The notes: generated by a model not told the origin, from the sequence alone. A stretch of 64,000 nucleotides of DNA from Gemella bergeri ATCC 700627 (GCF_000469465.1 NZ_KI271821.1:1-64000), one strand, 5' to 3'. Positions 50,298 to 60,553 are shown, counted from the stretch's first letter. Numbers and translations are program-made.

Positions 50298-51026
50298 ATG
50301 CCGATAGGAGTGTTAATCAACACGGCGGCAATTTTTCTCGGTGGTATAGTCGGGGCATTATTTGGTAATAAGTTTTCTGAACAGTTTAAAGAACAACTTA
50401 ATCTAATTTTTGGATTATGCTCAATTGGAATGGGAATTTCAGCAATAGGACTTATGAAATATATGCCGGCAGTGATCTTTGCAATAATTCTCGGTACAAT
50501 TTTGGGAATTATATTTCATCTTGGTGAATGGATATATCGTGGTTGTGCACAATTACAAAAGGCAATGGTTAAAATTATACCTACACGTAAAAATACAATA
50601 TCGAAAATAGAATCATTAACAGTGTTAATTACGGCGATTGTACTTTTTTGTGCTAGCGGTACAGGTATATATGGTAGTCTTGATGAAGGAATGACGGGAG
50701 ATGCCAGTTTATTGATTGCTAAATCTGTCTTAGATTTCTTTACAGCTGCAATTTTTGCCTGTAACTTTGGTTACATTGTATCACTTGTTGCTGTACCGCA
50801 ATTAGTTATTTTTTCTTGCTTATATTTTTCAGCTGGATTTATTGTACCGTTAACAACACCGGATATGGTTGCTGATTTTAAAGCATGCGGTGGTTTTTTG
50901 ATGGTTGCGACAGGTTTTAGAATAATTAAAGTTAAAATGTTTCCGGTTGCTGATATGATACCGTCGATGGTTATCGTTATGCCGCTCAGTTGGTTGTGGG
51001 TTAATGTGATTTTGCACTTAATATGA
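50298..51026 (+). CDS. DUF554 membrane protein
   Basis: A 242-residue polytopic membrane protein of the DUF554 (YdfK/YqgA) family. Start MPIGVLINTAAIFLGGIVGAL, the FCASGTGIYGSLDEGMTGD loop and the conserved end FPVADMIPSMVIVMPLSWLW are family hallmarks. About seven membrane helices are predicted. The biochemical role of the family is not known; a transporter or channel is presumed. A terminator at 51045-51072 follows. Confidence 0.9.
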   Translation: MPIGVLINTAAIFLGGIVGALFGNKFSEQFKEQLNLIFGLCSIGMGISAIGLMKYMPAVIFAIILGTILGIIFHLGEWIYRGCAQLQKAMVKIIPTRKNTISKIESLTVLITAIVLFCASGTGIYGSLDEGMTGDASLLIAKSVLDFFTAAIFACNFGYIVSLVAVPQLVIFSCLYFSAGFIVPLTTPDMVADFKACGGFLMVATGFRIIKVKMFPVADMIPSMVIVMPLSWLWVNVILHLI

Positions 51027-51044
51027 TTATGTATATATTGTAAG

Positions 51045-51072
51045 AAATGGGCTTTTGAATCGGTCCATTTTT
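51045..51072. terminator. Terminator between DUF554 gene and lipL
   Basis: An 8-bp stem with one G-U pair (51045-51052 with 51063-51070), a 10-nt loop and TTATTTTT. It touches the stop codon of the convergent lipL. Confidence 0.7.
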
Positions 51073-51892
51073 ATTTTTGCTTTAAAAAATATTCATTACG
51101 TTCTTTTAATTTAATAAAAATTTGTTCATAATTTTTTAACATTTCGGCAGTATAAATTCCTTCTTTTATAACAATGTTTAAAGAAGCTAAAACCTTATTA
51201 ATACGTTTTAAAATGTCTTCTACTGTTAAAGAAATTCCAAGCAAATTTTCTAAAGTATCCATACACTCAGGTTTAATAATGGGGTAATTGTAATTAATTT
51301 GTTGATTAGCAATTCCGATGTCATAAAATTCTTTCATAATATCGGCACGTCGGTTTTGATTACCAAACAGGCTTATGTAAATAGAGATAACGACAGAATT
51401 TTTTATTTTCCGTTGGGCAATACCTGCAAATTTTTTTCCGTTAATGCTCAGATCAAAATCTCCCGGACAATATGAGTTTTTAATTTCATATGCTTTTATT
51501 GATTTACTTCCTTCGGGGAATATAGCTTTAACAAAATCAGTCATAAGAAAATAACCTTCATTGATTGAAAAATTTTCTTTGGGTTTTGTCATAATAATAG
51601 ATAAATTTAAAATACCGGTGTCAGCGATAATTCCAAGACCACCGACATTTCTAACAGCAGGTATCATATCATTTCTATAAAACGTAAAAAGCGATTCATA
51701 AAAGAATGGAATTCTTGTGTCAGGAGTACCGATTATAGCTGAATTAGGTAATGTATATATGTGTAATATACATTCATTATCGTACAGTTTGGTTCTTAAA
51801 AACATTTCATCGGTTGCAATTGGGATAAGTGGATTTACAATATTTATTGTTTTAAAAATATTAAATTTTTTGTTTGTTAACAGTTTAAGCAT
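51071..51892 (-). CDS. lipL: Octanoyl-[GcvH]:protein N-octanoyltransferase-like (LipL)
   Basis: A 273-residue member of the biotin/lipoate protein ligase fold. The segments GTPDTRIPFF, AVRNVGGLGIIADTGILN and YCPGDFDLSINGKKFAGIAQ match the LipL/YwfL amidotransferase, with the conserved Cys142 as acyl carrier. In the family it moves octanoyl or lipoyl groups from GcvH to E2 subunits of dehydrogenases. Its place near the PDH genes, whose E2 needs lipoate, supports this. TTGGAG precedes the ATG. A generic lipoate ligase is the main alternative. Confidence 0.82.
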   Translation of the reverse strand: MLKLLTNKKFNIFKTINIVNPLIPIATDEMFLRTKLYDNECILHIYTLPNSAIIGTPDTRIPFFYESLFTFYRNDMIPAVRNVGGLGIIADTGILNLSIIMTKPKENFSINEGYFLMTDFVKAIFPEGSKSIKAYEIKNSYCPGDFDLSINGKKFAGIAQRKIKNSVVISIYISLFGNQNRRADIMKEFYDIGIANQQINYNYPIIKPECMDTLENLLGISLTVEDILKRINKVLASLNIVIKEGIYTAEMLKNYEQIFIKLKERNEYFLKQK

Positions 51893-51989
51893 ATTGACTC
51901 CAAAAATGAAATTATTTTGTTACATGTTTATTATATCAAAAATAAAAAATCAAGCCAATATAATTATCAGCCTGATTAAGATAAATAAT

Positions 51990-53057
51990 TTATTTTTCTT
52001 TAAAAATTTGAGCTGTTTCTTCGCCATTTAAAACACGTAGTGCACCGTTAGCGAGTGCAGACATTTCTTTTTCACCGGGGACGGTGAAAAACGGTGCAAT
52101 AAATTTTACACGTTCATGTACTTCTTCTGCAATAAAACTAGAATGAGCAATCCCTCCTGTGAGTACAGTTGCATCTACGTTGCCTTTTAAAACAGTTGCT
52201 AATTCTCCAATAGCTTTAGCAATTTGATAAGCCATAGCTCTTAAAACCAATAACGCTTTTTCATCACCATTGTTCATCAATTCATGTATTTTTCGTGCAT
52301 CATTTGTGCCAAAATACGAAACAAGACCACCTTTTTTTCGAGTTAGTTCGGTAACGGTTTGTTTATCGTACATGTAACACAGTTTGATATATTGTTTCAG
52401 AGGAATACCACCCGTACGTTCACTTGAAAACATTACTTCATCATCTGAAATAACATCTATCATACGGCCTTTTTTATGTGCACTAGCACTGGCACCGCCA
52501 CCAACATGTACAACAATTATATTGCTTTCTTCATACGGTTTGTTAAGAGTTTTAGCTATCGTTCTGGCAACTGCACGCATATTCAATGCGTGACCGGTGC
52601 TACTTCGTTCTATTAAAGAAGAACCGGAAATACGTGCAATATTGTCCATTTGATCGACAGTAACGGGATCATAGATAAATGATTTTGCAGATATAGAACC
52701 AAATTCCTTAGCAACTTTGTCTGCAAGAGCAGCACCAAGATTAGAAGCATGTTCTAAGATAGGTCTATTTTTCAAGCAATCAATTAATTCATCGTTTACT
52801 TCTATAGCACCGGCTTCAACAGGTGGTAAAAGTCCTCCGCGTCCAACGACAGCATCAAAGTTAATATTCGTTAAATGGGTATTAATAATATTTTTAATGT
52901 CTTTAAAACGTAAATCAAGTTGTTCAAAAACTGTTTTAAATACTTTTAAATCATCAATATTATAAGTGAGTTCAGTTCCGAATATTTGTTTTTCATCTTC
53001 AAAATAAGCAACTTTAGTCGAAGTTGCACCGGGGTTAATAACAAATATTTTTTTCAT
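51990..53057 (-). CDS. buk: Butyrate kinase
   Basis: A 355-residue ASKHA-fold acyl kinase that makes ATP from butyryl- or branched acyl-phosphate. Motifs are FVINPGATSTKVAYF, AVVGRGGLLPPVEAG, VHVGGGASASAHKKG and LTGGIAHSSFI. It is a paralogue of the acetate kinase at 36.6 kb. It sits directly behind ptb: its Shine-Dalgarno GGAGGT is encoded in the last codons of ptb. Confidence 0.94.
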   Translation of the reverse strand: MKKIFVINPGATSTKVAYFEDEKQIFGTELTYNIDDLKVFKTVFEQLDLRFKDIKNIINTHLTNINFDAVVGRGGLLPPVEAGAIEVNDELIDCLKNRPILEHASNLGAALADKVAKEFGSISAKSFIYDPVTVDQMDNIARISGSSLIERSSTGHALNMRAVARTIAKTLNKPYEESNIIVVHVGGGASASAHKKGRMIDVISDDEVMFSSERTGGIPLKQYIKLCYMYDKQTVTELTRKKGGLVSYFGTNDARKIHELMNNGDEKALLVLRAMAYQIAKAIGELATVLKGNVDATVLTGGIAHSSFIAEEVHERVKFIAPFFTVPGEKEMSALANGALRVLNGEETAQIFKEK

Positions 53058-53059
53058 AT

Positions 53060-53965
53060 TTATTTACCTCCACTGACAAGTAATGCGAGTGCTAATGAAT
53101 ATTTTTTTTCTATTTCAGTAGCAGAGCGCGATGTTAAAACAATAGGCACGGTTGCTCCAAGCACAAGACCTGCCATTTGAGCGTTTGCCATTAGAATAAA
53201 TGATTTAGATACAGCATTTCCTGAAACAATATCCGGTACCAGCAACACGTCTGCATCACCTTGAATAATACCGGTATATCCTTTTTCTTCGGCGATAAGT
53301 TTATTAAGTGATATATCTAATGATAGAGGACCTTCAACTATAATATCTGTGTTACTCTTATATTGTTCGGCTATTTCAGCAGCTTCAACGGATGATTGCA
53401 GTTTAGGGTTAACTTTTTCTGCGGCTGATAATAAACTGATTTTTGTTTTTTCATAACCTAATTTTGTAAAAATATCAGTCACACCAGAAATAATTTGTTT
53501 TTTTTGTTCTACAGTTGGAAATAGGAGCATACCACCATCTGTGATACCAAGCAATTTATTATAATTTGGAATATCCAAAAGTGCTAAATGAAAAAGTACA
53601 TCATTGTTTCGAATACCTGTTTTACTGTTAACAACTTCACGAAGTAATGTTGCGGTATTAAGTTGACCTTTCATTAAAAAATCGGCTTTTTTATTTTTTA
53701 TTAATTCAACACCTTTCTTGGCAGCCAAAGTATCGTCAGCTTCATCAACAATTTCATATGAAATATTTTCAGTATCAATAGAGGAAAGTATATTGATAAT
53801 GGTTTCCTTAGAATCAATTAGAATAGGAGTTAAATATCCTGCACGTGCAAACTCAAAAACACTCTGTAATGCGTGTTTCTGACCGGCTTTAACGACAACA
53901 ATTTTTTTTGGAGTTGCTACAGTTTTTTTTAATAATTCATCAATTTCTTTAAAATTTTTTATCAT
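53060..53965 (-). CDS. ptb: Phosphate butyryltransferase
   Basis: A 301-residue enzyme that exchanges CoA for phosphate on butyryl-CoA and branched or short acyl-CoAs. DALLMKGQL-like ADFLMKGQLNTATLLREVV, LLGITDGGMLLFP and VEGPLSLDISL are typical of Ptb. Start ATG 53965 has AAGGAG eight bases upstream; the frame opens at GTG 53992 within the upstream hairpin arm. Forms ptb-buk with the next gene. The exact acyl-CoA specificity is not determinable. Confidence 0.92.
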   Translation of the reverse strand: MIKNFKEIDELLKKTVATPKKIVVVKAGQKHALQSVFEFARAGYLTPILIDSKETIINILSSIDTENISYEIVDEADDTLAAKKGVELIKNKKADFLMKGQLNTATLLREVVNSKTGIRNNDVLFHLALLDIPNYNKLLGITDGGMLLFPTVEQKKQIISGVTDIFTKLGYEKTKISLLSAAEKVNPKLQSSVEAAEIAEQYKSNTDIIVEGPLSLDISLNKLIAEEKGYTGIIQGDADVLLVPDIVSGNAVSKSFILMANAQMAGLVLGATVPIVLTSRSATEIEKKYSLALALLVSGGK

Positions 53966-53986
53966 ACATAAATCTCCTTGTAAAAA

Positions 53987-54030
53987 ATGCACCTAATAAA
54001 AACAGAATTTATTGTTGATATTAGGTGCAT
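53987..54030 (-). terminator. Perfect inverted repeat between the PTS_EIIC_2 gene and ptb
   Basis: A perfect 12-bp stem ATGCACCTAATA/TATTAGGTGCAT (53987-53998 with 54019-54030) with a 20-nt loop. Read on the minus strand it is followed by TTTTTTA, so it terminates the upstream permease gene or attenuates read-through into ptb. Confidence 0.75.
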
Positions 54031-54034
54031 TATA

Positions 54035-55084
54035 TTATAAATTAATTTTATAGTCTTCTTCTTTAATAATAGGAATAATTTTTGTAAATAACTTAACAAA
54101 GAAATATCCTGTGATAATTGGTACTCCTGCAAAAATCAGAAAGGTTTTAATTATCTCAAAAATTCCTCCATTAGTAGTACTTAGGTGTGCCAGTGGCCCT
54201 ACAAATCCACTAAAACCGAAACCTGCACTCATTGCAGTACCTTTAATATTAAAGAATGTTGCTAGAACACCGGTGCATGCGGCACTGCATATAACAGGGA
54301 GCATAATTTTTGGTTTAGCAAGAACATTTGCCATTGAAATTTTAGGTGAACCGATAAAGTGTGCTAAGCTAATACCTTTACTATTAACATACCATCCTGC
54401 AATTGCAAGGGTAAAACCACAAGCACAAATACCAAGGTTAGCAGCACCGGAAGCAATACCGTCAATATTAATAGCGAGTGCAACGCCAACAGAAGTAATC
54501 GGTGTTATTATTAAACAAGCGAAGATAATAGCAATTAGAATTGTTAGTAGAATGGGTTGAAGTGTTAGTAAATGTTTAATACCGTCTCCAAGAATTCTAG
54601 TCAATTCTGAAAAGAAAGGCAGTGTATATCTACCAATACCACCAACACCGACCAGTGTCAATGGAGGTAGTATCAATACTGCATAATTCTTAGTTTTATC
54701 ACCGATTAATAGTATAAAAGCGGTAGCTAATGCTGCTGTAAAAATCATAGTAACAATGTCACCGGTACCTTTTAACATAAGTCCTGTTTTATCAGGTGTT
54801 AAAACAATAGAACCGCTTGCGTAAAGTGTAGCTAATCCGATGGAAATAGATTGTATAGGTGTAAACTTAAACATCATCCCTATAATAACACCGGATGCAA
54901 GACCAATAACGGCATTAGATATTGTTGTTGACATTGATAAAAACGATAAACTTGGATATGCTTTGACTAAAGGTTTTAATAATTCACCTAGTAATGCACC
55001 GGGTATTAAGCAAATAACAGTACCTAAAGCAATACCATTGAGTACATTCATAATAAATGTTTTAAACGTTACTTTTTCCTCCAT
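54035..55084 (-). CDS. PTS_EIIC_2/PfoR-like membrane protein
   Basis: A 349-residue protein with about ten hydrophobic segments, matching the stand-alone IIC-like family that includes the PfoR regulatory protein of Clostridium. Conserved pieces include GVGGIGRYTLPFF, GIASGAANLGICACGF and FGFSGFVGPLAHL. No IIA or IIB partner or phosphorylation motif is nearby, so sugar transport by a complete PTS is not shown. AAGGAGG precedes the ATG. It lies between the pdh and ptb-buk operons; a role in acyl or keto-acid metabolism is only contextual. Confidence 0.8.
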   Translation of the reverse strand: MEEKVTFKTFIMNVLNGIALGTVICLIPGALLGELLKPLVKAYPSLSFLSMSTTISNAVIGLASGVIIGMMFKFTPIQSISIGLATLYASGSIVLTPDKTGLMLKGTGDIVTMIFTAALATAFILLIGDKTKNYAVLILPPLTLVGVGGIGRYTLPFFSELTRILGDGIKHLLTLQPILLTILIAIIFACLIITPITSVGVALAINIDGIASGAANLGICACGFTLAIAGWYVNSKGISLAHFIGSPKISMANVLAKPKIMLPVICSAACTGVLATFFNIKGTAMSAGFGFSGFVGPLAHLSTTNGGIFEIIKTFLIFAGVPIITGYFFVKLFTKIIPIIKEEDYKINL

Positions 55085-55229
55085 AACAGTAACCTCCTTA
55101 TAAATATTTAGTAGTAAAAATACTTGTTAAATATTATAAAACAAAATTGTATTTTTGTATAAAATTTGTAATAAATATACCATAAAGTTTACATAAACAT
55201 ATTAATATTAATTATGTAAGAAAGAGAAG

Positions 55230-55246
55230 GGGGGGATAATCCCCCC
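55230..55246 (-). terminator. GC hairpin after the pdh operon
   Basis: GGGGGGAT-A-ATCCCCCC (55230-55246), a near-perfect palindrome in otherwise AT-rich DNA. On the minus strand it lies 14 bp beyond the pdhD stop and is followed by a mixed TTCTCTTTCTT tract. It probably ends pdhABCD. A CTCCGGAG palindrome (55253-55260) touches the stop codon. Confidence 0.7.
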
Positions 55247-55260
55247 TAAATTCTCCGGAG

Positions 55261-56670
55261 TTATCCATGAATAGCTTTTTTCAATATCATATCCGCCGCT
55301 TCAACAACTACTTCATTCAATGACGGATGACCATGTATAGTTAAGGAAATATCATCAACGGTTAATCCTTGTTCTATTGCGAGAGATAATTCCGCAATTA
55401 AATCACTGGCACCGGGACCAACAATAGCAGCACCTATTAGCTTGTTGGTATCTTTTAATGCAATTATGCGGACGAATCCCTGATTTTGTCCAATAGATAA
55501 TGCACGGCCATTGTGACCGAAAGGATATTGACCGACAACAACATCATAACCATGTTCTTTAGCTTGTTCTTTAGTATATCCGACAAGTGCTATTTCCGGC
55601 GTTGTAAAACATACAGTAGGAATACTGAAATAATCTACAACAGCGGTGCTGTCTCCAACTAATGCTTCAGCGGCTATTTTTGCTTCATACATAGCTTTAT
55701 GTGCAAGTGTAGGACCGGGAACAATATCACCGATAGCGAAAATATGTTTTACAGTAGTACGTCGTTGTTCATCAACACGTATTAAACCTTTACTATCTAA
55801 CTCTATACCGGCATATTCTAAACCTAATTCTTCAAAGTTAGGTTTTCTACCGACAGAAACAAGGACATAATCTGCTGAAATAGAGTATTTTTCGTTACCT
55901 ATTGAATAATTAACGAGTGCAGATGTATCACTGCTTTCTGAATTTTCAGCATGAGCATTGGTAATAATTTCCACACCTTTTGATTTGAGATTATTTATAA
56001 CAACATTGGCAATATCATCTTCAAAGACACGCAATATTTTATCTGTTCCTTCAAGTATTGTTACTTTTGTACCAAGTGTAGCATATGCTCCTGCCAGTTC
56101 AATTCCGATATACCCTCCACCAATAACAACAAGTGAACTCGGAATTTCAGTTAGATTTAATACTTCTGTTGAACTGAGAATACGATCTTTAAATTTAAAA
56201 CCTTCAATTTCAATAGGTTCAGTTCCTGTTGCAATAATAGCATTTTTGAAATGATAGGTATTATTGTGGAATTCATCTAAAATAACACTAATGGTATTAT
56301 TATTAACAAAATTAACTTCACCGTAGATTACTTCTACACCATTTTTCTTTAATAAATTCTTAACACCATTATGTAACAAACCTATTACTTCTTCATTTTT
56401 CCATTGTTGTGTAAGTGAAAAATCAATAGTAACATTATCGGCTTTAATACCCCTTGAAGTGTTTTTAGTATTCTCGTATTGATGACCGACTGAAATTAAT
56501 GCTTTAGAGGGAATACATCCACGGTGTAAGCATGTACCGCCAACTTTATTTTTTTCAAAGAGAGTAACTTTTTGACCAAGTTGTGCAAGACGAATAGCAG
56601 CTACATACCCACCGGGTCCACCGCCAATAATGATTGTTTCTAATTCTTGAATAAAATTTCCTACTACCAT
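55261..56670 (-). CDS. pdhD: Dihydrolipoyl dehydrogenase (E3)
   Basis: A 469-residue FAD flavoenzyme that re-oxidises dihydrolipoyl E2. The FAD motif is IIIGGGPGGYVAAIRLA, and the redox disulfide is Cys47/Cys52 in GGTCLHRGCIPSKAL. The NAD motif is VVIGGGYIGIELAGAYA, and the C-terminal His-Glu base pair lies around HGHPSLNE. The disulfide segment reads LHRGC, as in the branched-chain E3 LpdV, rather than the LNVGC usual in PdhD. It is the last gene of pdhABCD, 2 bp after pdhC. Confidence 0.95.
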   Translation of the reverse strand: MVVGNFIQELETIIIGGGPGGYVAAIRLAQLGQKVTLFEKNKVGGTCLHRGCIPSKALISVGHQYENTKNTSRGIKADNVTIDFSLTQQWKNEEVIGLLHNGVKNLLKKNGVEVIYGEVNFVNNNTISVILDEFHNNTYHFKNAIIATGTEPIEIEGFKFKDRILSSTEVLNLTEIPSSLVVIGGGYIGIELAGAYATLGTKVTILEGTDKILRVFEDDIANVVINNLKSKGVEIITNAHAENSESSDTSALVNYSIGNEKYSISADYVLVSVGRKPNFEELGLEYAGIELDSKGLIRVDEQRRTTVKHIFAIGDIVPGPTLAHKAMYEAKIAAEALVGDSTAVVDYFSIPTVCFTTPEIALVGYTKEQAKEHGYDVVVGQYPFGHNGRALSIGQNQGFVRIIALKDTNKLIGAAIVGPGASDLIAELSLAIEQGLTVDDISLTIHGHPSLNEVVVEAADMILKKAIHG

Positions 56671-56672
56671 AC

Positions 56673-57986
56673 TTATCCCTCCACCAATAATAATTCAGGA
56701 TTAGCTAGGTATTCTTTAATTGTATTTAATGCACGTTGTGCTGTACCGCCATCTACTATACGATGATCAAATGAGAATGATAGTTTTAACATAGGAACAA
56801 GTTTTGGTTGTTTGTTTTCATCCGGAATAAATGTTTCCTCAAAACGTCCAAAACCTAAAATTGCAACTTCCGGTTGATTAATAATTGGAGTTGCCCATAC
56901 ACCGCTGGTAGCGATTGCTCCAACATTAGTTATAGTCATTGATCCATCAGTTTGTACATCACGACCCAATTTACCTGTATGCGCTAATTCTGTATTTTTT
57001 TCCAGTTCACGGGCTATAGTAAATAAACTTTTATGGTTGGTATCTTTAATATTTGGAACAAATAATCCATGTTTAGTATCTGTTGCTACACCAACATTAA
57101 TATAGTTCTTATAAATAATTTCCTGTTTTTCATTATCAATAGAAGCATTCAATTCCGGGAATTTTGCCAATGTAGCGGCAACAGCTTTAATAAAATATGC
57201 TGTATATGTTAATTTTATTTCTCTATCTTTAGCGAGTGGTTTTATCGAGTTTCTGTGTTCTACCAATCGTTCAACATTAACTTGATCCAACACTGTTACA
57301 TGGGGAGAAATTGCCTTACTTGAAACCATTGCTTTGGCAATTACTTTGCGAATACCGGACATTGGAACACGTGTGGTGCGTTCTTTATATGTAGGAATAG
57401 AAGAAATTTGTGAGTATATTTCTTCTTGAACAGCAGGTTTTATATCTTCAATAACTGCTTCCGGACTAATATCTACTCTTGAATGCTTATCTATCGTTAC
57501 TTGGTTGCTACCGCTTAAATAATTATCAATATCTTTAATTGTAACTAGCCCACGTCTGCCGGTCGGGGGTACTAGGCGGATATCTACACCTTTTTCACGT
57601 GCATATTTTCTAACACGCGGAATGGCTAACAAACGGATATCAATATCATTATTATTATTATTATCCTTTTTAGATGATACCGGAGTAGGAATATTTATTT
57701 TTTCTGCTTTATTGTTTTGTTTTTCTTCTGGGGAATTGTCAGGTACATGTTCAGTTTCTATATCAACGATAACCGAACCAACCTTAGCTATATCTCCTTC
57801 TTTTGCATATATTGTTTTAATAGTACCGGTGACAGGTGATGGCAAACCGATAACAGCTTTATCACTTTGTATTTCTACTAAAATATCGTCTTCTTTAACC
57901 GTTTCGCCTTCTTTGAATCCCCATAATATAATTTCACTTTCATGTAATCCTTCACCGCTATCCGGTAAAACAAATGAATAAATCAT
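56673..57986 (-). CDS. pdhC: Pyruvate dehydrogenase E2, dihydrolipoyl acetyltransferase
   Basis: A 437-residue E2. It has one lipoyl domain (1-78) with Lys43 in [14 protein letters not shown], a linker of charged and Asn residues (about 85-120), a subunit-binding domain ([15 protein letters not shown]) and a catalytic domain with His408 and Asp412 in FDHRIVDGG. The start ATG 57986 follows AAGGAGG; the TTG at 58004 in the open frame lies before that site. The single lipoyl domain is the Gram-positive arrangement. Confidence 0.95.
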   Translation of the reverse strand: MIYSFVLPDSGEGLHESEIILWGFKEGETVKEDDILVEIQSDKAVIGLPSPVTGTIKTIYAKEGDIAKVGSVIVDIETEHVPDNSPEEKQNNKAEKINIPTPVSSKKDNNNNNDIDIRLLAIPRVRKYAREKGVDIRLVPPTGRRGLVTIKDIDNYLSGSNQVTIDKHSRVDISPEAVIEDIKPAVQEEIYSQISSIPTYKERTTRVPMSGIRKVIAKAMVSSKAISPHVTVLDQVNVERLVEHRNSIKPLAKDREIKLTYTAYFIKAVAATLAKFPELNASIDNEKQEIIYKNYINVGVATDTKHGLFVPNIKDTNHKSLFTIARELEKNTELAHTGKLGRDVQTDGSMTITNVGAIATSGVWATPIINQPEVAILGFGRFEETFIPDENKQPKLVPMLKLSFSFDHRIVDGGTAQRALNTIKEYLANPELLLVEG

Positions 57987-58004
57987 AATTTTCCCTCCTT
58001 TCAA

Positions 58005-58982
58005 CTAAAAATCGTATGTTTCTTTAGCTTTTGCTATAATATCTTCCGGAGTAGGTAGCCAGTAATCTTCTGCTAAACCGAACGCAAATGTCGTATCCGG
58101 TGATGTAACACGTCCAACAGGAGCATCTAAATACATAAATGCACGTTCAGCAATTTCAGATAACAGTTGCCCTGCAATTCCTGCCTGACGTTGTGATTCT
58201 TGAACAACAATAACACGACCGGTCTTTTTCACGGAGGTGATAACAGTTTCCATATCAATAGGGGATACTGTACGTAAATCAACAACTTCTACCGAAATAC
58301 CTTGTTTTTCCAATTCTTCAGCTGCTTGCAAGCTGTAATGAACCATTAATCCATAAGTGATAATAGATACATCAGTACCTTCTCTTACAACACTTGCTTT
58401 ATCTAATGGAACACGATAAGCTTCTTCCGGAACATCACCTTTAATTGAACGATACATTTTTAGATGTTCTAAAAAAACAACAGGGTCGTTACTTTCAATG
58501 GCAGAAATTAGTAAGCCTTTTGCATCGTAGGGGTTGCTTGGCACAACAACACGTAATCCGGGAATTTGTGCTAATAAACCGTCTAAGCTATCAGAATGTA
58601 ATTCCGGAGTATGCACAGGGCCTCCAAAAGTAGAACGGATAGTTACCGGCATATTACGAGTATTTCCTGAACGATATCTAAAACGTGATAATTGAGAGTA
58701 AACCGCATCAAATCCTTCTAAAATAAAACTTAAAAACTGAATTTCAGGAATAGGTCTAAATCCTTCAGCGGCAAGCCCTATAGATAATCCTAAAATTCCT
58801 GATTCCGCAAGTGGGGTATCAAGAACACGTTTATCACCATATTTTGCTTGCAAACCGTCTGTGATACGGAACACGCCACCATTTTTACCTACATCTTCTC
58901 CAAAGATAATAGTTTTATCATCGGTTGCTAATTTATAATCTAATGCTTCTGTTACAGCTTGTGCAATAGTTTTTTCAGTCAT
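58005..58982 (-). CDS. pdhB: Pyruvate dehydrogenase E1 beta subunit
   Basis: A 325-residue transketolase-fold subunit. [30 protein letters not shown] and [20 protein letters not shown] match Bacillus PdhB closely. The start is ATG 58982; GGAGGCGGAG lies just upstream within the pdhA 3' end, and the longer frame to 59015 would overlap pdhA. It pairs with PdhA to form the thiamine diphosphate site. Confidence 0.95.
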   Translation of the reverse strand: MTEKTIAQAVTEALDYKLATDDKTIIFGEDVGKNGGVFRITDGLQAKYGDKRVLDTPLAESGILGLSIGLAAEGFRPIPEIQFLSFILEGFDAVYSQLSRFRYRSGNTRNMPVTIRSTFGGPVHTPELHSDSLDGLLAQIPGLRVVVPSNPYDAKGLLISAIESNDPVVFLEHLKMYRSIKGDVPEEAYRVPLDKASVVREGTDVSIITYGLMVHYSLQAAEELEKQGISVEVVDLRTVSPIDMETVITSVKKTGRVIVVQESQRQAGIAGQLLSEIAERAFMYLDAPVGRVTSPDTTFAFGLAEDYWLPTPEDIIAKAKETYDF

Positions 58983-58983
58983 G

Positions 58984-60090
58984 TTACTCCGCCTCCCTTT
59001 GTTTATAAATTTCAATTTGTTCTTTAATATTTTGAGTCGGTACTTCGAACATATACTCTAAGAATGTTGATATTTTTTGTTTTTCGGCTTTGTTAATGTT
59101 AACCATAGCTTCTTTAATTTGACGTTTTACGTCTTCAACGGTTTCTTCTTCCATAGTTTCGTTCCACAATCCTTTTTTCTCAAGATATTTTCTTAATCTT
59201 ATAAGCGGATCTTTTTTTTGCCATTCGGCTACTTCTTCATCACTACGATAACGAGTAGGATCATCTGACATGGTATGTGGTCCTAAACGGTACGTATATG
59301 CTTCTATTAATACTGGCCCATTCTCAATGGCATATTCACGTGCTTTTAACACAGCGGAATACATTGCTAGCGGATCCATTCCGTCTACTTTAATACAAGC
59401 GATGCCGGCAGCAACACCTTTTTGTGCAAAGGTAAGTGCTTTTGTTTGTTTTGATGTTGGAGTTGAAATACCGTAACCGTTATTTTGTAAAATAGTTATT
59501 AATGGTGCATTATAAACACCTGCAAAATTTAAACCTTCGTAGAAATCTCCTTGTGATGAACCACCATCACCACAGAATGCTAATACAACATTTTTTTCAC
59601 CTTTTAAACGTTTACCGAATGCTACACCGGCTGCATGTGGCATTTGACCGCCTACAATAACTTGTGGAGAAAATGCAGTAATACTTTCTGGATATTGATT
59701 TGATCTAATATGACCTTTATACCACAAAAATGCTTGTTCAAGAGTCAGTCCACGTAATAATAACGGCGGAATATCACGGTAGGTAGGTACTAAAAAATCA
59801 TTATCCTGCAATGCAAATGTTGTAGCAAGCTGGCTTGCTTCTTGACCACCGGCAGGTGGATAATTACCTAATGCACCTTGTCGATTAAGAATAATGACAC
59901 GTTCGTCATATGTTCTTCCGAAAATTAATACTTTCATCAATTCAACAAGTTTTTCATCACTTACATCAGGAAATAAATCGGGGTTAACGATTTCTCCATC
60001 TTCATTTAAAACCTGATACATTGGAAACAGTTTCGCTGCTTGTGTAATTGAATCTTCAAAAGCAAAAGTTCCTTTGTTTACAATTTTCAT
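58984..60090 (-). CDS. pdhA: Pyruvate dehydrogenase E1 alpha subunit
   Basis: A 368-residue E1 alpha. The thiamine diphosphate motif starts [13 protein letters not shown] and ends at the Asn of [10 protein letters not shown]. The phosphorylation-loop region is [36 protein letters not shown] and LSPQ-like [10 protein letters not shown] identify it as PDH rather than branched-chain E1. The start is ATG 60090 after AAAGGAG; the GTG at 60099 overlaps that site. First gene of pdhABCD. Confidence 0.95.
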   Translation of the reverse strand: MKIVNKGTFAFEDSITQAAKLFPMYQVLNEDGEIVNPDLFPDVSDEKLVELMKVLIFGRTYDERVIILNRQGALGNYPPAGGQEASQLATTFALQDNDFLVPTYRDIPPLLLRGLTLEQAFLWYKGHIRSNQYPESITAFSPQVIVGGQMPHAAGVAFGKRLKGEKNVVLAFCGDGGSSQGDFYEGLNFAGVYNAPLITILQNNGYGISTPTSKQTKALTFAQKGVAAGIACIKVDGMDPLAMYSAVLKAREYAIENGPVLIEAYTYRLGPHTMSDDPTRYRSDEEVAEWQKKDPLIRLRKYLEKKGLWNETMEEETVEDVKRQIKEAMVNINKAEKQKISTFLEYMFEVPTQNIKEQIEIYKQREAE

Positions 60091-60113
60091 AATGCTCACT
60101 CCTTTGTTATATT

Positions 60114-60165
60114 TGAAAACGATTCCTTATATCTTTATTATATTTTATTTATATAAAAATTTCTA
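60114..60165 (-). promoter_or_regulatory. pdh promoter with candidate cre site
   Basis: On the minus strand TAGAAA (60165-60160), 17 bp, TATAAT (60142-60137) gives a plausible promoter with its start near 60130. TGAAAACGATTCCT (60114-60127, read on the plus strand) fits the CcpA cre consensus TGNAANCGNNNNCN at every fixed position and lies at the start of the transcript. Repression of pdh by CcpA is the simplest reading. Confidence 0.55.
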
Positions 60166-60550
60166 ATTGTATTTTTTAATATAAGTATTAATAAAATTAA
60201 TAGTTCTCATATTGGAAATGTGTTATATATTAGTTATAAGAAGTGATATATATAAATAAATTGTTAAATATTTTTAATATTTATATGTATTAAATTTTCT
60301 TAACTTAATAAGTAATATTTATTATTTATAGACATATTTTTACCGGAGTTAATATCCTTATTTAGCACATGTATCTTTCACACCTGAAATTTACACTTTT
60401 TCCAGCAGCTGTTTCAAGTAATATAATTATAAAAAATATTATTGGGGTATATAAAATTTATTTTTTGAATAATTACAAAACGATAAAAATTTTAATTTCT
60501 AACGTTTTCAATTTGTTCATAAATATTAGTATTCTTTTGTATTATTGTTT
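60166..60550. other. AT-rich intergenic region without recognised gene
   Basis: About 385 bp of extremely AT-rich sequence between the pdh promoter and the next promoter. A possible 70-codon ORF (60369-60581) has no ribosome-binding site, is dominated by Ile, Asn and Lys and runs into the following promoter, so I do not call it. I see no tRNA, repeat or conserved structure here. Confidence 0.5.
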
Positions 60551-60553
60551 TTC

